Assembly: GCF_900167435.1 (NCBI RefSeq)
Contig: NZ_FUWS01000011.1
Span: forward strand, 124,001 to 188,000
DNA: 64,000 bases
DNA from: Marinactinospora thermotolerans DSM 45154
GTDB lineage: Bacteria; Actinomycetota; Actinomycetes; Streptosporangiales; Streptosporangiaceae
Direction of reading: 5' to 3'
Shown: in pieces, positions 38,369 through 47,624 of the stretch
How positions within the stretch are numbered: position 1 is the first letter of the stretch
How the letters are laid out: each line of letters opens with the position of its first letter
Program-made: the position numbers and the translations under genes
Notes under the pieces: generated by a model
Seen by the model: only the letters and a program-made list of their open reading frames with translations
The model's database searches: none
Told to the model about the DNA's origin: nothing

Positions 38369-39031
38369 TCAGGCCGTGGCCGCCGCGACGGCCTCGGCGA
38401 CGGGGGTGTCCCCGCCGACCAGCTCCAGCGTCCGGCCGATCGAGGCCGGCTCGTCCAGGAGGGCCACCAGCACCGCCGCGACATCGTCCCGGGTGACGTC
38501 CCCGCGCTCCACCTTGGGCGCGAGCCGGACCCGTCCGGTTCCCGGGTCGTCGGTGAGGCGACCCGGGCGCAGGATCGTCCAGTCCAGTTCGAGGCTGCGC
38601 TCGCGCAGGTCGGCGTCTGCGGCGCGCTTGGCCTCGACATAGGCGGCCCACACCTCGTCGGTGCCCGGGGCCGGGCCGTCGTCCACGCCGATGGCCGAGA
38701 CCATGAGGTAGCGGCGCACCCCCGCCAGGGAGGCGGCGTCGGCGAGCAGCCGGGCGGCGGCCCGGTCGACGGTGTCCTTGCGCGCGGCGCCGCTGCCCGG
38801 TCCGGCGCCGGCCGCGAACACCACCGCGTCGGCCCCCATCACCTTCTCGGTCAGTTCGGTGACGGTGGCCTTCTCCAGGTCGATCACCACGGGCTCGGCA
38901 CCGGCCTCGCGGAGGTCGGTGGCGTGGTCGGGGTTGCGGATGAGGCCCACGGGGGTGTCACCGCGCGCGGCGAGCAGCCGCTCCAGGCGCAGTGCGATCT
39001 TCCCGTGTCCTCCGGCGATGACGATACGCAT
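38369..39031 (-). CDS. Atypical SDR, NAD(P)H-binding protein
   Basis: A 220-aa Rossmann protein. The nucleotide motif is IAGGHGKIALRLERLL, close to the GxxGxxG of the NmrA/SDR_a5 type (YwnB/HSCARG-like). AVVFAAGAGPGSG and YLMVSAIGVDD match the fold, and TILRPGRLTDDP is the conserved C-terminal strand. Probably an NAD(P)-dependent reductase or redox sensor; substrate unknown. Confidence 0.86.
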   Translation of the reverse strand: MRIVIAGGHGKIALRLERLLAARGDTPVGLIRNPDHATDLREAGAEPVVIDLEKATVTELTEKVMGADAVVFAAGAGPGSGAARKDTVDRAAARLLADAASLAGVRRYLMVSAIGVDDGPAPGTDEVWAAYVEAKRAADADLRERSLELDWTILRPGRLTDDPGTGRVRLAPKVERGDVTRDDVAAVLVALLDEPASIGRTLELVGGDTPVAEAVAAATA

Positions 39032-39048
39032 GCCAGCAGGCTATTGCC

Positions 39049-39813
39049 TCAACGCGGGGATCGGGATGAACGGTCCCACCTGCGTGCCACCGGTGGGAGG
39101 AAGGTCCACAGCAGCATGGTGGCGGCGAGGGTGAACACGCCGAGGCTCACACCGGCGAAGATGTCGCTGAACCAGTGGACGCCGAGCATGGGCCGGCTCA
39201 GCGCGGTGCTCAGCGCGATGCCGATCGTGATGGTCCAGGCGACGTGCCGCCAGACGCCGCGCAGCAGCGGCAGCGCGGCGAACAGCAGGATGCCCATGCC
39301 CGTGGCGGCCATCAGGGAGTGACCGGACGGAAAGGACGGGCCCACCCCGACGGTGATGGGGTCGGCGAACTCCGGCCGGGCGCGGTCCACGCCGAGCTTG
39401 GTGATCAACCCGAACAGGTTGGCCAGGAAGACCGCTGTACCGGCCCACACCGCGGTGCTGAACTCGCGTCGGACGAACAGCCACAGGGCGGTCAGCAGCG
39501 ACACGATGCGCATGGCCCAGGTGCCGAACATCTCGGTCCAGATCTCCAGCGCGTGCGCGAACTGGGGATCGGGGTGGACGCGTTCGTACAGCGCCGTGGC
39601 GAGGGAGCGGTCGAGCGAGAGCAGGGGCTCCCACTGGGTGGAGACGAGCACCAGCAGCGTCAGGAAGGGGGCCAGGGCGGCCGCCGCGACCGCGGCCAGC
39701 ATCGGGCGGCGGGAGGGGAGGATGCCCGCGGGGGCCGGCTCGGACCTGCGCTGGGCCCGCCGTGCGCTACGGGGCCGGGTCTCCGGGGGGTGGGGGGAGG
39801 CGTAGGCGGTCAT
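39049..39813 (-). CDS. PAP2-family membrane phosphatase
   Basis: This phosphatidic-acid-phosphatase-type-2 enzyme is 254 aa with about six helices after a basic N-terminus. The catalytic motifs are KLGVDRARP (KX6RP), SFPSGHS (PSGH) and SRPMLGVHWFSDI (SRX5HX3D). It should dephosphorylate a lipid phosphate such as phosphatidate or undecaprenyl diphosphate. It is downstream of, and opposite to, no partner gene, and is followed on the same strand by the SDR gene after 17 bases. Confidence 0.9.
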   Translation of the reverse strand: MTAYASPHPPETRPRSARRAQRRSEPAPAGILPSRRPMLAAVAAAALAPFLTLLVLVSTQWEPLLSLDRSLATALYERVHPDPQFAHALEIWTEMFGTWAMRIVSLLTALWLFVRREFSTAVWAGTAVFLANLFGLITKLGVDRARPEFADPITVGVGPSFPSGHSLMAATGMGILLFAALPLLRGVWRHVAWTITIGIALSTALSRPMLGVHWFSDIFAGVSLGVFTLAATMLLWTFLPPVARRWDRSSRSPR

Positions 39814-39952
39814 AGTCGCAGCAGGTTACCGTTCGAAAAACCTAAGAGAAGGTTAAAGCGAACACTTGCCCTGTAGGGGATATAAGGTCACCAGCTGTTT
39901 TATTTTCAGTCGGCCGAAAAAAGTTGGCCAGGACATATCCCGGAGTAACGAA

Positions 39953-39982
39953 GGTCCCCCTCGGCGACCACCGAGGGGGACC
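39953..39982 (-). terminator. Terminator hairpin after the acyl-CoA ligase
   Basis: Twelve-base arms GGTCCCCCTCGG and CCGAGGGGGACC pair perfectly around a six-base loop, 20 bases after the minus-strand ligase stop codon. The element separates it from the PAP2 transcription unit. Confidence 0.7.
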
Positions 39983-40002
39983 CTGGACCGGACAGAGGGG
40001 CT

Positions 40003-41544
40003 TTAGGAGGTGGCGGTGAACCTCTCGCGCAGGACCCGCTTGAGCAGCTTTCCGCTGGCGTTGCGCGGCAGGTCAGAGACGAGATAGACGCGCTTGGGCG
40101 TTTTGAAACCCGCGAGCCGCTCACGCGCGAACCCGATGAGCTCCTCCTCACTCACGGCCCGCCCCGCCACCACGACCGCCGTGACCGCCTCGCCCCAGGT
40201 GTCGTCGGGAAGCGCGATCACCGCCACCTCGTTCACCGCGGGATGCCGGTACAAGACGTCCTCGACCTCCCGGGAGGCCACGAGCACCCCACCGGTGTTG
40301 ATGACGTCCTTGATCCGGTCCACGATCGTGAAGTACCCCTCCGAGTCGCGCCGGGCCATGTCCCCGGAACGGAACCAGCCGTCGCGAAACGCCGCGGCCG
40401 TCTCCTCGGGCTTGTCCCAGTAGCCGTCGCACAACTGCGGCGACCGGTACACGATCTCGCCGGGTTCCCCCTCGGGGACGTCGCGGCCCTCCTCGTCCAC
40501 GATCCGCGCCTCGACGAACAGCACCGGGCGGCCGCACGACTCCAGGCGCCCCTCCACGTGCTCCTCGGGCCGCAGGACGGTCGCCAGCGGACCGATCTCG
40601 CTCTGCCCGAAGCAGTTGTAGAAGCCGATGTCCGGCCACCGCTCCCGAATCCGGCTCAGCACCGGCACCGGCATGATCGCCGCGCCGTAGTAGGCCTTGC
40701 GCAACCCCGACAGGTCACGGTGGGCGAAACCGGAGGCGTTGGCCAGGGCGACCCACACCGTCGGAGCGGCGAAGAAGGAGGTGATCCCGTCCTCCTCGAT
40801 CCGACGCAGCAGGTCCTCGGGCTCGGGCACCTCGACCAGTTCGTTGACCGCGCCGACGGCCAGCCCCGGCAGCAGGAACACGTGCATCTGGGCGGAGTGG
40901 TAGAGCGGGAGGGCGTGCAACAGCCGGTCGTCCGGATCGATGTCGAGCGCCTGGACGGCTGAGGCGTACTCGTGGACCAACGCGCGATGGGACATCATCG
41001 CCCCCTTGGGGCGCGCGGTGGTCCCCGAGGTGTACAGCAGCTGCACGAGGTCGGTGTCGTCGACCTCGACGTCCACCGTGCGCGGCAGGGCGGGGTCGCG
41101 GGCGACCTCCAGCACCGACTCCGGCGCGCCCCGCAGCGCGAGGACGTCGCGGACGGGGACCCGCGCGCGGATCTCCTCGAGTTCGCCGGCGAGGTTCGGA
41201 TCGGTCAGGACCACGCTGCTGCCGGACTGGGTGAGCAGGTAGGTGAGTTCGTCGCCGGTCAGGCCCTGATTGACCGGCACGTGCACCAGCCCGGCCCGGG
41301 CACAGCCGAGGAAGGCCAGCAGGTAGGCGTCGGAGTTGTGCCCGTAGGTGGCCACCCGGTCGCCCCGGGACAGGCCGAGCCCCAGCAGCCAGGCGGCCAC
41401 CCGGTCCACGCCGGCGTCCAGTTCGGCGTAGGTCCACTCGCGGTCCTGGAAACGCAACCCGACGCGGCGCGGCAGCCTCGTGGCCGTTCTCCGCACGACC
41501 CCGTCCACCGTGCTCGCCGTCGTCGCCGCTCCGCCGACACCCAT
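40003..41544 (-). CDS. Fatty-acyl-CoA synthetase (AMP-forming, FadD-type)
   Basis: This is an ANL ligase of 513 aa. The P-loop is LYTSGTTARPKGAM, the A5 motif is YNCFGQSEIGP, and SGDMARRDSEGYFTIVDRIKD is the A7-A8 region. The catalytic lysine is in NASGKLLKR. ATG 41544 follows GGGGAGGG closely. It probably activates medium- or long-chain fatty acids with CoA; specificity is unclear. It is monocistronic, with hairpins before and after. Confidence 0.9.
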   Translation of the reverse strand: MGVGGAATTASTVDGVVRRTATRLPRRVGLRFQDREWTYAELDAGVDRVAAWLLGLGLSRGDRVATYGHNSDAYLLAFLGCARAGLVHVPVNQGLTGDELTYLLTQSGSSVVLTDPNLAGELEEIRARVPVRDVLALRGAPESVLEVARDPALPRTVDVEVDDTDLVQLLYTSGTTARPKGAMMSHRALVHEYASAVQALDIDPDDRLLHALPLYHSAQMHVFLLPGLAVGAVNELVEVPEPEDLLRRIEEDGITSFFAAPTVWVALANASGFAHRDLSGLRKAYYGAAIMPVPVLSRIRERWPDIGFYNCFGQSEIGPLATVLRPEEHVEGRLESCGRPVLFVEARIVDEEGRDVPEGEPGEIVYRSPQLCDGYWDKPEETAAAFRDGWFRSGDMARRDSEGYFTIVDRIKDVINTGGVLVASREVEDVLYRHPAVNEVAVIALPDDTWGEAVTAVVVAGRAVSEEELIGFARERLAGFKTPKRVYLVSDLPRNASGKLLKRVLRERFTATS

Positions 41545-41634
41545 GCGCCCTCCCCGTCCACCGTGGGCCACCGCGCGCTGTGACCCGCCTCACCCCGAAC
41601 CTAGCCGGTGGGGGTGTCACGGGGCCAGGGACGG

Positions 41635-41652
41635 CCCCGGCGCGCGCCGGGG
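41635..41652 (-). terminator. GC-rich palindrome after korB
   Basis: CCCCGGCGC followed directly by GCGCCGGGG is an 18-bp perfect palindrome 38 bases after the korB stop, in the 145-base gap to the ligase start. It is probably a terminator of korAB. Confidence 0.5.
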
Positions 41653-41689
41653 CGGGACCGGGCGCGCGCCGGAGGGGACGGCGAGGAGC

Positions 41690-42769
41690 TCAGCCGACCG
41701 TCCAGGTGTCGCCCCCGGCCAGCAACGAGGCCAGGTCCCCCCGTCCCTGCGTGGTCTGGGCCTCGCTGATCTGGTCGGCCATCAACCGGTCGTAGCTGGG
41801 CCGCTCGACGTCGCGGAACACGCCGATCGGCACGTGCGCGAAGGCCGGCTGGTCCAGCCGGGACAGCGCGAAGGCGTACCCGGGGTCCGCGCGGTGGGCG
41901 TCATGGCGGACCAGGCGCTCCTCGCCGACCTCCGCGATATCGGCGACGACCAGCTCGCCGTAGTCGCCGAGCACGACACCGCGGTCGGGACCGATACGGA
42001 GCGGTTCGCCGTGCTCCAGCCGCAGCAGCCGGTTGTCGCGTTCGGCCGGGTCCTTCAGCGGCTCGAAGGCGTCGTCGTTGAAGATCGGGCAGTTCTGGTA
42101 GATCTCGACGAACGACGCGCCCTCGTGGTCGGCCGCGGCGCGCAGCACCCCGGTGAGGTGCTTGCGGTCGGAGTCGATCGTGCGCGCGACGAAGCCGGCC
42201 TCCGCGCCGAGGGCGAGCGACAACGGGTTGAACGGCGAGTCGGGCGACCCCATGGGCGAGGACTTGGTGATCTTGCCGGTCTCGGAGGTGGGGGAGTACT
42301 GGCCCTTCGTCAACCCGTAGATGCGGTTGTTGAACAGCAGCACGTTGATGTTGACGTTGCGGCGCAGCGCGTGGATGAGGTGGTTGCCGCCGATCGACAG
42401 CCCGTCGCCGTCACCGGTGATCACCCACACCGACAGGTCGGGGCGGCTCGCCGCCAACCCCGTCGCGATCGCCGGCGCGCGGCCGTGGATCGAGTGCATC
42501 CCGTAGGTGCTCAGGTAGTAGGGGAAACGGGACGAGCAGCCGATCCCCGAGACGATGACGATGTTCTCCCGGGGGACGCCCAGTTCGGGCAGGAACCCCT
42601 GGAAGGCGGCGAGGATCGCGTAGTCGCCGCAGCCCGGGCACCAGCGGACCTCCTGGTCGGACTTGAAGTCCTTCATCTTGTAGGCGGTGTCGCTGCGCGG
42701 CACCAGCTTCAGCCCGCGCAACGGCCGCCCGTTCGGGGCGGTGGGGGAAACCGGGGGGTTATTCGACAC
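41690..42769 (-). CDS. korB: 2-oxoglutarate:ferredoxin oxidoreductase, beta subunit
   Basis: This thiamine-diphosphate subunit (359 aa) decarboxylates 2-oxoacids and reduces ferredoxin, forming acyl-CoA. WCPGCGDYAI and GIGCSSRFPYY supply Fe-S cysteines, and ITGDGDGLSIGGNH is the TPP-Mg motif. It lies behind korA and overlaps it by 11 bases. In actinobacteria this pair often serves as the 2-oxoglutarate-oxidising enzyme of the TCA cycle. Confidence 0.92.
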   Translation of the reverse strand: MSNNPPVSPTAPNGRPLRGLKLVPRSDTAYKMKDFKSDQEVRWCPGCGDYAILAAFQGFLPELGVPRENIVIVSGIGCSSRFPYYLSTYGMHSIHGRAPAIATGLAASRPDLSVWVITGDGDGLSIGGNHLIHALRRNVNINVLLFNNRIYGLTKGQYSPTSETGKITKSSPMGSPDSPFNPLSLALGAEAGFVARTIDSDRKHLTGVLRAAADHEGASFVEIYQNCPIFNDDAFEPLKDPAERDNRLLRLEHGEPLRIGPDRGVVLGDYGELVVADIAEVGEERLVRHDAHRADPGYAFALSRLDQPAFAHVPIGVFRDVERPSYDRLMADQISEAQTTQGRGDLASLLAGGDTWTVG

Positions 42770-44612
42770 GGTCGATGACCTCCTGAATCACGCCGGCCAG
42801 CTCTTCGGCCTTGAACGGCAGGCCGCGGACCTTGGTGTAGCCGATGACATCGACCAGGAACCTGCCACGCAGCAGCAGCGCGAGCTGGCCGAGGTTGATC
42901 TCGGGGACGAGGACCCGGTCGTAGCCGCGCAGGACCTCGCCCAGGTTGGCCGGGAACGGGTTGAGGTGGCGCAGGTGCGCCTGGGCGACCCGGCCCCCGG
43001 CCCGGCGGACACGGCGCACGGCCGCGCCGATCGAGCCGTAGGTGCCGCCCCAGCCCAGCACGAGCACGTCGGCGTCGCCGTCGGGGTCGTCCACTTCCAG
43101 GGGGGCGATGTCGCGTGCGATGCCGTCGATCTTCGCCTGGCGGGTCCGCACCATCAGGTCGTGGTTGGCCGGGGCGTAGGAGATGTCACCCGTGCGGTCG
43201 CTCTTCTCGATGCCGCCGACGCGGTGCTCCAGGCCGGGGGTCCCGGGTACGGCCCATGGGCGCGCCAGGGTCTCGGGATCGCGCAGGTAGGGCTGGAAGG
43301 TGCCGTCCTCGCTGTTGGGACCCGAGGCGAAGTCCACCCGGATCTCGGGAAGGGAGTCCACCTCGGGGATCCGCCAGGGTTCCGAGCCGTTGGCGAGGTA
43401 GCCGTCGGACAGCACGATGACCGGGGTGCGGTAGGTCGTCGCGATGCGGACCGCCTCGATCGCGATGTCGAAGCAGTCGCCGGGCGAGCGCGGTGCGAGC
43501 ACGGGAACCGGGGACTCGCCGTTGCGGCCGTACAGCGCCATCAACAGGTCGGCCTGTTCGGTCTTGGTGGGCAACCCGGTCGAGGGGCCGCCGCGCTGGA
43601 CGTCGATCACGACCAGCGGGAGCTCCGTCATGACCGCCAGGCCGATCGTCTCGGCCTTGAGGACCATGCCCGGGCCCGAGGTGGTGGTCACCCCCAGCGC
43701 GCCGCCGAACGCCGCGCCCAGCGCCGCGCCGACCCCGGAGATCTCGTCCTCGGCCTGGAAGGTGCGCACGCCGAAGCGCTTGTGCTTGGACAGTTCGTGC
43801 AGGATGTCGGAGGCCGGGGTGATGGGGTAGGAGCCGAGGAACAGGGGCAGCCCCGACAGCTCCGAGCCGGCGATCAACCCGTAGGCGATGGCGAGGTTGC
43901 CGGTGATGTTGCGGTAGGTGCCGGGGGGCAGCGCCGCGGGCTTCACCTCGTAGGAGACGGCGAAGTCCTCGGTGGTCTCGCCGAAGTTCCACCCGGCCTG
44001 GAAGGCCGCGAGGTTGGCGGCCATGATCTCGGGCCGGTGGGCGAACTTCGTCTTGAGGAAGCCGAGCGTCCCCTCGGTGGGACGGTTGTACATCCACGAC
44101 AGCAGGCCGAGCGCGAACATGTTCTTGGCGCGTTCGGCGTCCTTCTTGGAGACGGCGAAGTCCTCCAGGGCCTTCACCGTCATCGAGGTCAGCGGTATGG
44201 CGCTGACCTTGTGTCCCGCGAGCGAGCCGTCCTCAAGGGGGTTGGAGGCGTAGCCGACCTTGGCGAGGTTGCGCTTGGTGAACTCGTCGGTGTTGACGAT
44301 CACCAGGGCACCGCGTGGCAGGTCCTCCACGTTGGCCTTGAGCGCGGCGGGGTTCATCGCGACCAGTACGTCGGGGGCGTCGCCCGGGGTCATGATGTCG
44401 TGGTCGGCGAAGTGGAGTTGGAAGCTGGAGACCCCCGGTAGGGTTCCGGCGGGTGCGCGGATCTCTGCGGGGAAGTTCGGCAGGGTGGACAGGTCGTTGC
44501 CGAACGACGCGGTTTCCTGGGTGAAGCGATCGCCGGTCAGCTGCATGCCGTCACCGGAGTCACCGGCGAAGCGGATGATGACACGATCGATCTGTCGGAC
44601 CTGCTTGGTCAC
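42759..44612 (-). CDS. korA: 2-oxoglutarate:ferredoxin oxidoreductase, fused gamma-alpha subunit
   Basis: This is a 617-aa fusion. The N-terminal gamma domain starts RVIIRFAGDSGDGMQ. The alpha domain carries YPITPASDI, TTTSGPGMVLKAETIG and DVQRGGPSTGLPTKTEQADL, the standard 2-oxoacid:acceptor motifs. GTG 44612 fits the family start (VTKQVRQIDRV); GAGGAGG lies 12 bases upstream, farther than usual. A 32-codon leader peptide gene lies 213 bases upstream on the same strand, suggesting attenuation control. Confidence 0.92.
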   Translation of the reverse strand: MTKQVRQIDRVIIRFAGDSGDGMQLTGDRFTQETASFGNDLSTLPNFPAEIRAPAGTLPGVSSFQLHFADHDIMTPGDAPDVLVAMNPAALKANVEDLPRGALVIVNTDEFTKRNLAKVGYASNPLEDGSLAGHKVSAIPLTSMTVKALEDFAVSKKDAERAKNMFALGLLSWMYNRPTEGTLGFLKTKFAHRPEIMAANLAAFQAGWNFGETTEDFAVSYEVKPAALPPGTYRNITGNLAIAYGLIAGSELSGLPLFLGSYPITPASDILHELSKHKRFGVRTFQAEDEISGVGAALGAAFGGALGVTTTSGPGMVLKAETIGLAVMTELPLVVIDVQRGGPSTGLPTKTEQADLLMALYGRNGESPVPVLAPRSPGDCFDIAIEAVRIATTYRTPVIVLSDGYLANGSEPWRIPEVDSLPEIRVDFASGPNSEDGTFQPYLRDPETLARPWAVPGTPGLEHRVGGIEKSDRTGDISYAPANHDLMVRTRQAKIDGIARDIAPLEVDDPDGDADVLVLGWGGTYGSIGAAVRRVRRAGGRVAQAHLRHLNPFPANLGEVLRGYDRVLVPEINLGQLALLLRGRFLVDVIGYTKVRGLPFKAEELAGVIQEVIDRVE

Positions 44613-44825
44613 TGGGATCGCCGACCTCCTCGGGAAGCCGCCGGCGCGGGCGGCGGCTCGGACGGGTCTTGGGGCCGCCGCAGCGGGGACGGACCGGGGC
44701 CGGAGCACGATGGGTCCGCGTGCGGCGGGCGTTGGTCATGGGACGGTAGGCGCGGGCGGCGCGTTGCGGCGGGCCGGGGCGGCGGCCTTCCGGTGCCCGC
44801 CCGTGCGCGGTGCTCATGGGAGGCG

Positions 44826-44924
44826 TCAGCGGCTACACAGCGCGCTGGCGACACGCGAGAGGTCCACGTGTCTCCTGCTGACGAGTAGGGCGCCGGGCAG
44901 GGCCTCCAGGGTGATGATGACCAC
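44826..44924 (-). CDS. Putative regulatory leader peptide upstream of korAB
   Basis: A 32-codon reading frame from GTG 44924 ends in SRRHVDLSRVASALCSR. This matches the L-x-[SR]-R-x-HVDL-x-R-x-x-S-A-x-C pattern of short actinobacterial proteins annotated as putative leader peptides, usually upstream of sulfur or redox genes. TATAGT at 44931-44936 lies six bases before the GTG, implying a leaderless transcript. The Cys near the end would make translation sensitive to cysteine supply. The sequence match is seen; control of korAB is inferred from strand and distance. Confidence 0.78.
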   Translation of the reverse strand: MVIITLEALPGALLVSRRHVDLSRVASALCSR

Positions 44925-44930
44925 TCTCGC

Positions 44931-44936
44931 ACTATA
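44931..44936 (-). promoter_or_regulatory. -10 hexamer for the leader peptide
   Basis: TATAGT on the minus strand, placed so that transcription would start at or next to the GTG of the leader peptide. No good -35 was found. Confidence 0.6.
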
Positions 44937-45125
44937 GGTCGTCGGCTCGGGCGGGGTTCGGGCCGGGTGTCGGAAGTCACATCGCGGCCTGTGGCGGGGC
45001 TGCCCGCCGGAGGAGCGCGTGAGCTTCGCCGCGCAGGGTGGGGAACGCCGGACATGGGATCGGACGTTCGTAACAGTGGACGGGGCCAACAAGGGCCGAA
45101 GGACACAGGGAGGCCGTGAGTCGTC

Positions 45126-45986
45126 GTGCGCCACAACACGCTCCGCACAGCGGGTCTCCTCGTCGGGCTCTCCGCGCTGGTCATCCTGATCGGCTGGGGC
45201 GTCTGGGGCGAGCCGGGCCTGCAACTCGGCGTGACCCTCGCGATCGCCCTCAACGGGCTGGTCTTCCTCTTCGGCGACACGATGGCGCTGCGGGCCATGC
45301 GGGCCCGCCCGGTCGGTGAGATCGAGCAGCCCGAGCTGTACCGGATCGTGCGCGAGCTCGCCACCCGGGCCCGTCAGCCCATGCCGCGCCTCTATCTGTC
45401 GCCCACGGCCTCGCCCAACGCGTTCGCCACCGGCCGGGGACCCCGCCGCGGCGCCATCTGCTGTACGACGGGTCTGCTGCGCCTGTTGGACGAGCGGGAG
45501 CTGCGCGGTGTGCTGGCCCACGAACTCGCCCACATCCGGGCCCGGGACACCCTGGTGTGCTCGGTCGCCGCGACGCTGGGGACGATCATCACCTCGCTGA
45601 CCGCGCTGGCGCTGCTGCTCCCCTTGGGCGACTCCGAGGACGAGGACGTGCCGAGCCTGCTCGGCGGCCTGCTGTTCCTCGTGGTCGGGCCGGCCGCCGC
45701 GATGGTGATCCGGGCCGGTGTGAGCCGTGGACGCGAGTACCGCGCCGACGAGGAGGCGGCGCGTCTCACGGGCGATCCCGACGGCCTGGCGGCGGCGCTG
45801 CGCAAGATCGAGATCGGCACGCGCATCCATCCGCTCCCGGCCGAGGGCCGGCTGCTGGCCGCCGGGCATCTGATGATCGCCCACCCGTTCCCCGAGCGGG
45901 GGGTGTTGCGCCTGTTCGCGGTGCACCCCCCGACCACCGAGCGCATCCGCAGGTTGCGGGACATGCGGGACTTCCCGCTCCTGTAG
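45126..45986 (+). CDS. htpX: M48-family zinc metalloprotease (HtpX-like)
   Basis: This membrane-bound metalloprotease (286 aa) degrades misfolded membrane proteins. Two N-terminal helices precede the zinc site HELAHIRARD (HExxH), and the third ligand is the Glu in GREYRADEEAA. Two further helices lie between these motifs. PNAFATGRGPRRGAICCTTGLL is the M48B strand. GTG 45126 was chosen; the nearby GTG 45116 is out of frame. It is divergent from the leader peptide/korAB unit, with about 200 bases between. Confidence 0.9.
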   Translation: MRHNTLRTAGLLVGLSALVILIGWGVWGEPGLQLGVTLAIALNGLVFLFGDTMALRAMRARPVGEIEQPELYRIVRELATRARQPMPRLYLSPTASPNAFATGRGPRRGAICCTTGLLRLLDERELRGVLAHELAHIRARDTLVCSVAATLGTIITSLTALALLLPLGDSEDEDVPSLLGGLLFLVVGPAAAMVIRAGVSRGREYRADEEAARLTGDPDGLAAALRKIEIGTRIHPLPAEGRLLAAGHLMIAHPFPERGVLRLFAVHPPTTERIRRLRDMRDFPLL

Positions 45987-46078
45987 CCCCGCGGCGTGCC
46001 GGGAGGAGCCGCGCGCCGAAACGGCGGGAGGGCGGATCCCCGAGCCGGGACCCGCCCTCCCGCCGTCGTGCGAGCCTG

Positions 46079-46576
46079 TCAGCGGAAGTTCACGAACTGC
46101 AACGCGAGGTCGAGGTCCTTCTCCTTGAGCATCGCGATGACGCTTTGGAGGTCGTCCTTCTTCTTCGAGGTGACGCGCAACTCGTCTCCCTGGACCTGCG
46201 GCTTGACCCCCTTGGGGCCCTCGTCGCGGATGATCTTGGAGATCTTCTTCGCGTCCTCGGTGGAGATGCCCTCCTTGAGGCCGACCATCAGGCGGTACTC
46301 CTTGCCGGACGGCTTCGGTTCGCCCTCGGCGTCCAAGACCTTCAGGGAGACCTTGCGCTTGACCAGCTTCTCCTTGAAGACGTCCAGGGCCGCGGTCACC
46401 CGCTGTTCGGAGTTCGCCCTGATCTCCACGCCGTTGTCGCCCGACCACGCGATGGACGCGCCGGTCCCCTTGAAGTCGAAGCGCTGGGACAGTTCCTTGC
46501 TCGTCTGTGTCAGGGCGTTGTCGACCTCTTGCCGATCAAGCTTGGAGACGATGTCGAAACTGGATTCGGACGCCAC
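46079..46576 (-). CDS. yajQ: YajQ-family nucleotide-binding protein
   Basis: The UPF0234/DUF520 protein (165 aa) begins [19 protein letters not shown] and includes [11 protein letters not shown] and [23 protein letters not shown], the near-invariant ends of the family. Some members bind cyclic di-GMP, others nucleotides or RNA. GTG 46576 gives the family length; GTG 46588 would add four residues. It is followed by no gene in the same direction within 90 bases. Confidence 0.93.
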   Translation of the reverse strand: MASESSFDIVSKLDRQEVDNALTQTSKELSQRFDFKGTGASIAWSGDNGVEIRANSEQRVTAALDVFKEKLVKRKVSLKVLDAEGEPKPSGKEYRLMVGLKEGISTEDAKKISKIIRDEGPKGVKPQVQGDELRVTSKKKDDLQSVIAMLKEKDLDLALQFVNFR

Positions 46577-46783
46577 GTGTGCTCGCACCCCCGAGATGGT
46601 TGCTGGGCCCCGCCTCTGCGCGCGGCCGACGACTGGTGCCGTTGCCCCGGGCCGCTGTCGGCGGCCGTCCGGACACGGCAGAGACAGAGCTTAGCCGGGG
46701 GGCGCCATCCCGCCCGTTCTCACACTCGGGGCGCCGGATCGGGCACGTCGGGCGCCGATTTCGTGTCCGGGCCCGATCTCCGC

Positions 46784-46789
46784 TATCCT
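46784..46789 (+). promoter_or_regulatory. -10 element of tRNA-Tyr
   Basis: TATCCT, with TTCGTG 18 bases upstream, lies 35 bases before the mature tRNA. The same TATCCT occurs before tRNA-Met at 58664. Confidence 0.45.
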
Positions 46790-46824
46790 CTTTCACGTCG
46801 CCGACACCGCGTCGCGACGGACCC

Positions 46825-46906
46825 GGCAGGTTGCCCGAGTGGCCAAAGGGAACGGTCTGTAAAACCGTCGGCTCAGCCTACGCAGGTTCGAACCCTGCAC
46901 CTGCCA
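46825..46906 (+). tRNA. tRNA-Tyr (GTA)
   Basis: The acceptor arms GGCAGGT and ACCTGCC pair perfectly. The anticodon loop is CTGTAAA (anticodon GTA), and GGTTCGAACC gives the T arm. The long variable arm makes it class II (82 bases to the discriminator A; CCA not encoded), as expected for bacterial tRNA-Tyr. Confidence 0.95.
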
Positions 46907-46913
46907 CTTCGAG

Positions 46914-46948
46914 CGAGGCCCCGATCGATCCGATCGGGGCCTCGTTTT
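46914..46948 (+). terminator. Rho-independent terminator of tRNA-Tyr
   Basis: Arms CGAGGCCCCGATCG and CGATCGGGGCCTCG form a 14-bp perfect stem with a three-base loop, followed directly by TTTT. Confidence 0.9.
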
Positions 46949-47550
46949 CTGTTCCCGTGCGGGAGCGGGGGCATCCGGTTTCTCGGAAAACCCCTCCCTC
47001 GTGCCGTCACTCTCGGTTACCATCGGTGTGTCACCGCGGGAAATCCCCCGGACTCCGGTAAAGCGCCGGAGGACGACGTGGGGCCTTCTGCCCGCGAGTG
47101 AGGTGTGGTCCCGTGCCGCCCTGTCCTGCGGGCGGACCGATCCCTTGTGCATGATGCCGGCCTGGGCCGGCCCGTGTCCGTCCTCCGTCGTCCCGGTCGT
47201 CCGGTGTGCCGTGCCCTCTGCCGGCCGCCGATGTCCTCGTTTCCGTGTTCCCGGATACCGTGTGCCGTCCCGCGGAGCCGGGGTTAAGGCATGTCCCTAA
47301 CCCGGCGCCGCGGCGTTTCGCCATGCCCAAAGACCGCTTCGCGGCTTTCCTCCCTGGGGTCCGTGCGCTCTCGCGCCAGGGGCGGTCCGGCCGCTCCGTT
47401 GTGGGTCGGACGGGCCTCTCCCGGCCGGTGGCACGGGGTTTCACGGCCCGAGAGGGGGAGGGGTCCGCGCTCCTCACCGCCCGCGACGGTTCCAGCCTCC
47501 TGTCCGGAGAAGGCGCCGGAAAGTCGGAAAAATCAACCACTTCCATTTCG
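46949..47550. other. Gene-free interval after tRNA-Tyr
   Basis: About 600 bases with only short uninformative frames. An imperfect inverted repeat lies at 47277-47306 (GCCGGGGTTA and TAACCCGGC). No integrase or repeat of the tRNA 3' end was seen, so it does not look like an integrated element. Confidence 0.45.
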
Positions 47551-47580
47551 CGCCATTGTCAATTTCTTTGAACAATGGCG
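47551..47580. repeat. Inverted repeat upstream of the secreted-protein cluster
   Basis: CGCCATTGT and ACAATGGCG pair perfectly around a 12-base AT-rich loop. It lies 45 bases before a TTGACA, so it could be an operator or a weak terminator hairpin. Confidence 0.5.
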
Positions 47581-47624
47581 ACCAAATGAGCGAACCGGAC
47601 ATAATGATTTCTCGCTTTTGGGCT

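Noticed and set aside
46825-46948. tRNA-Tyr as an attachment site of an integrated element
   Set aside because: No integrase, no duplicated tRNA 3' end and a normal terminator directly after; the following genes look native.
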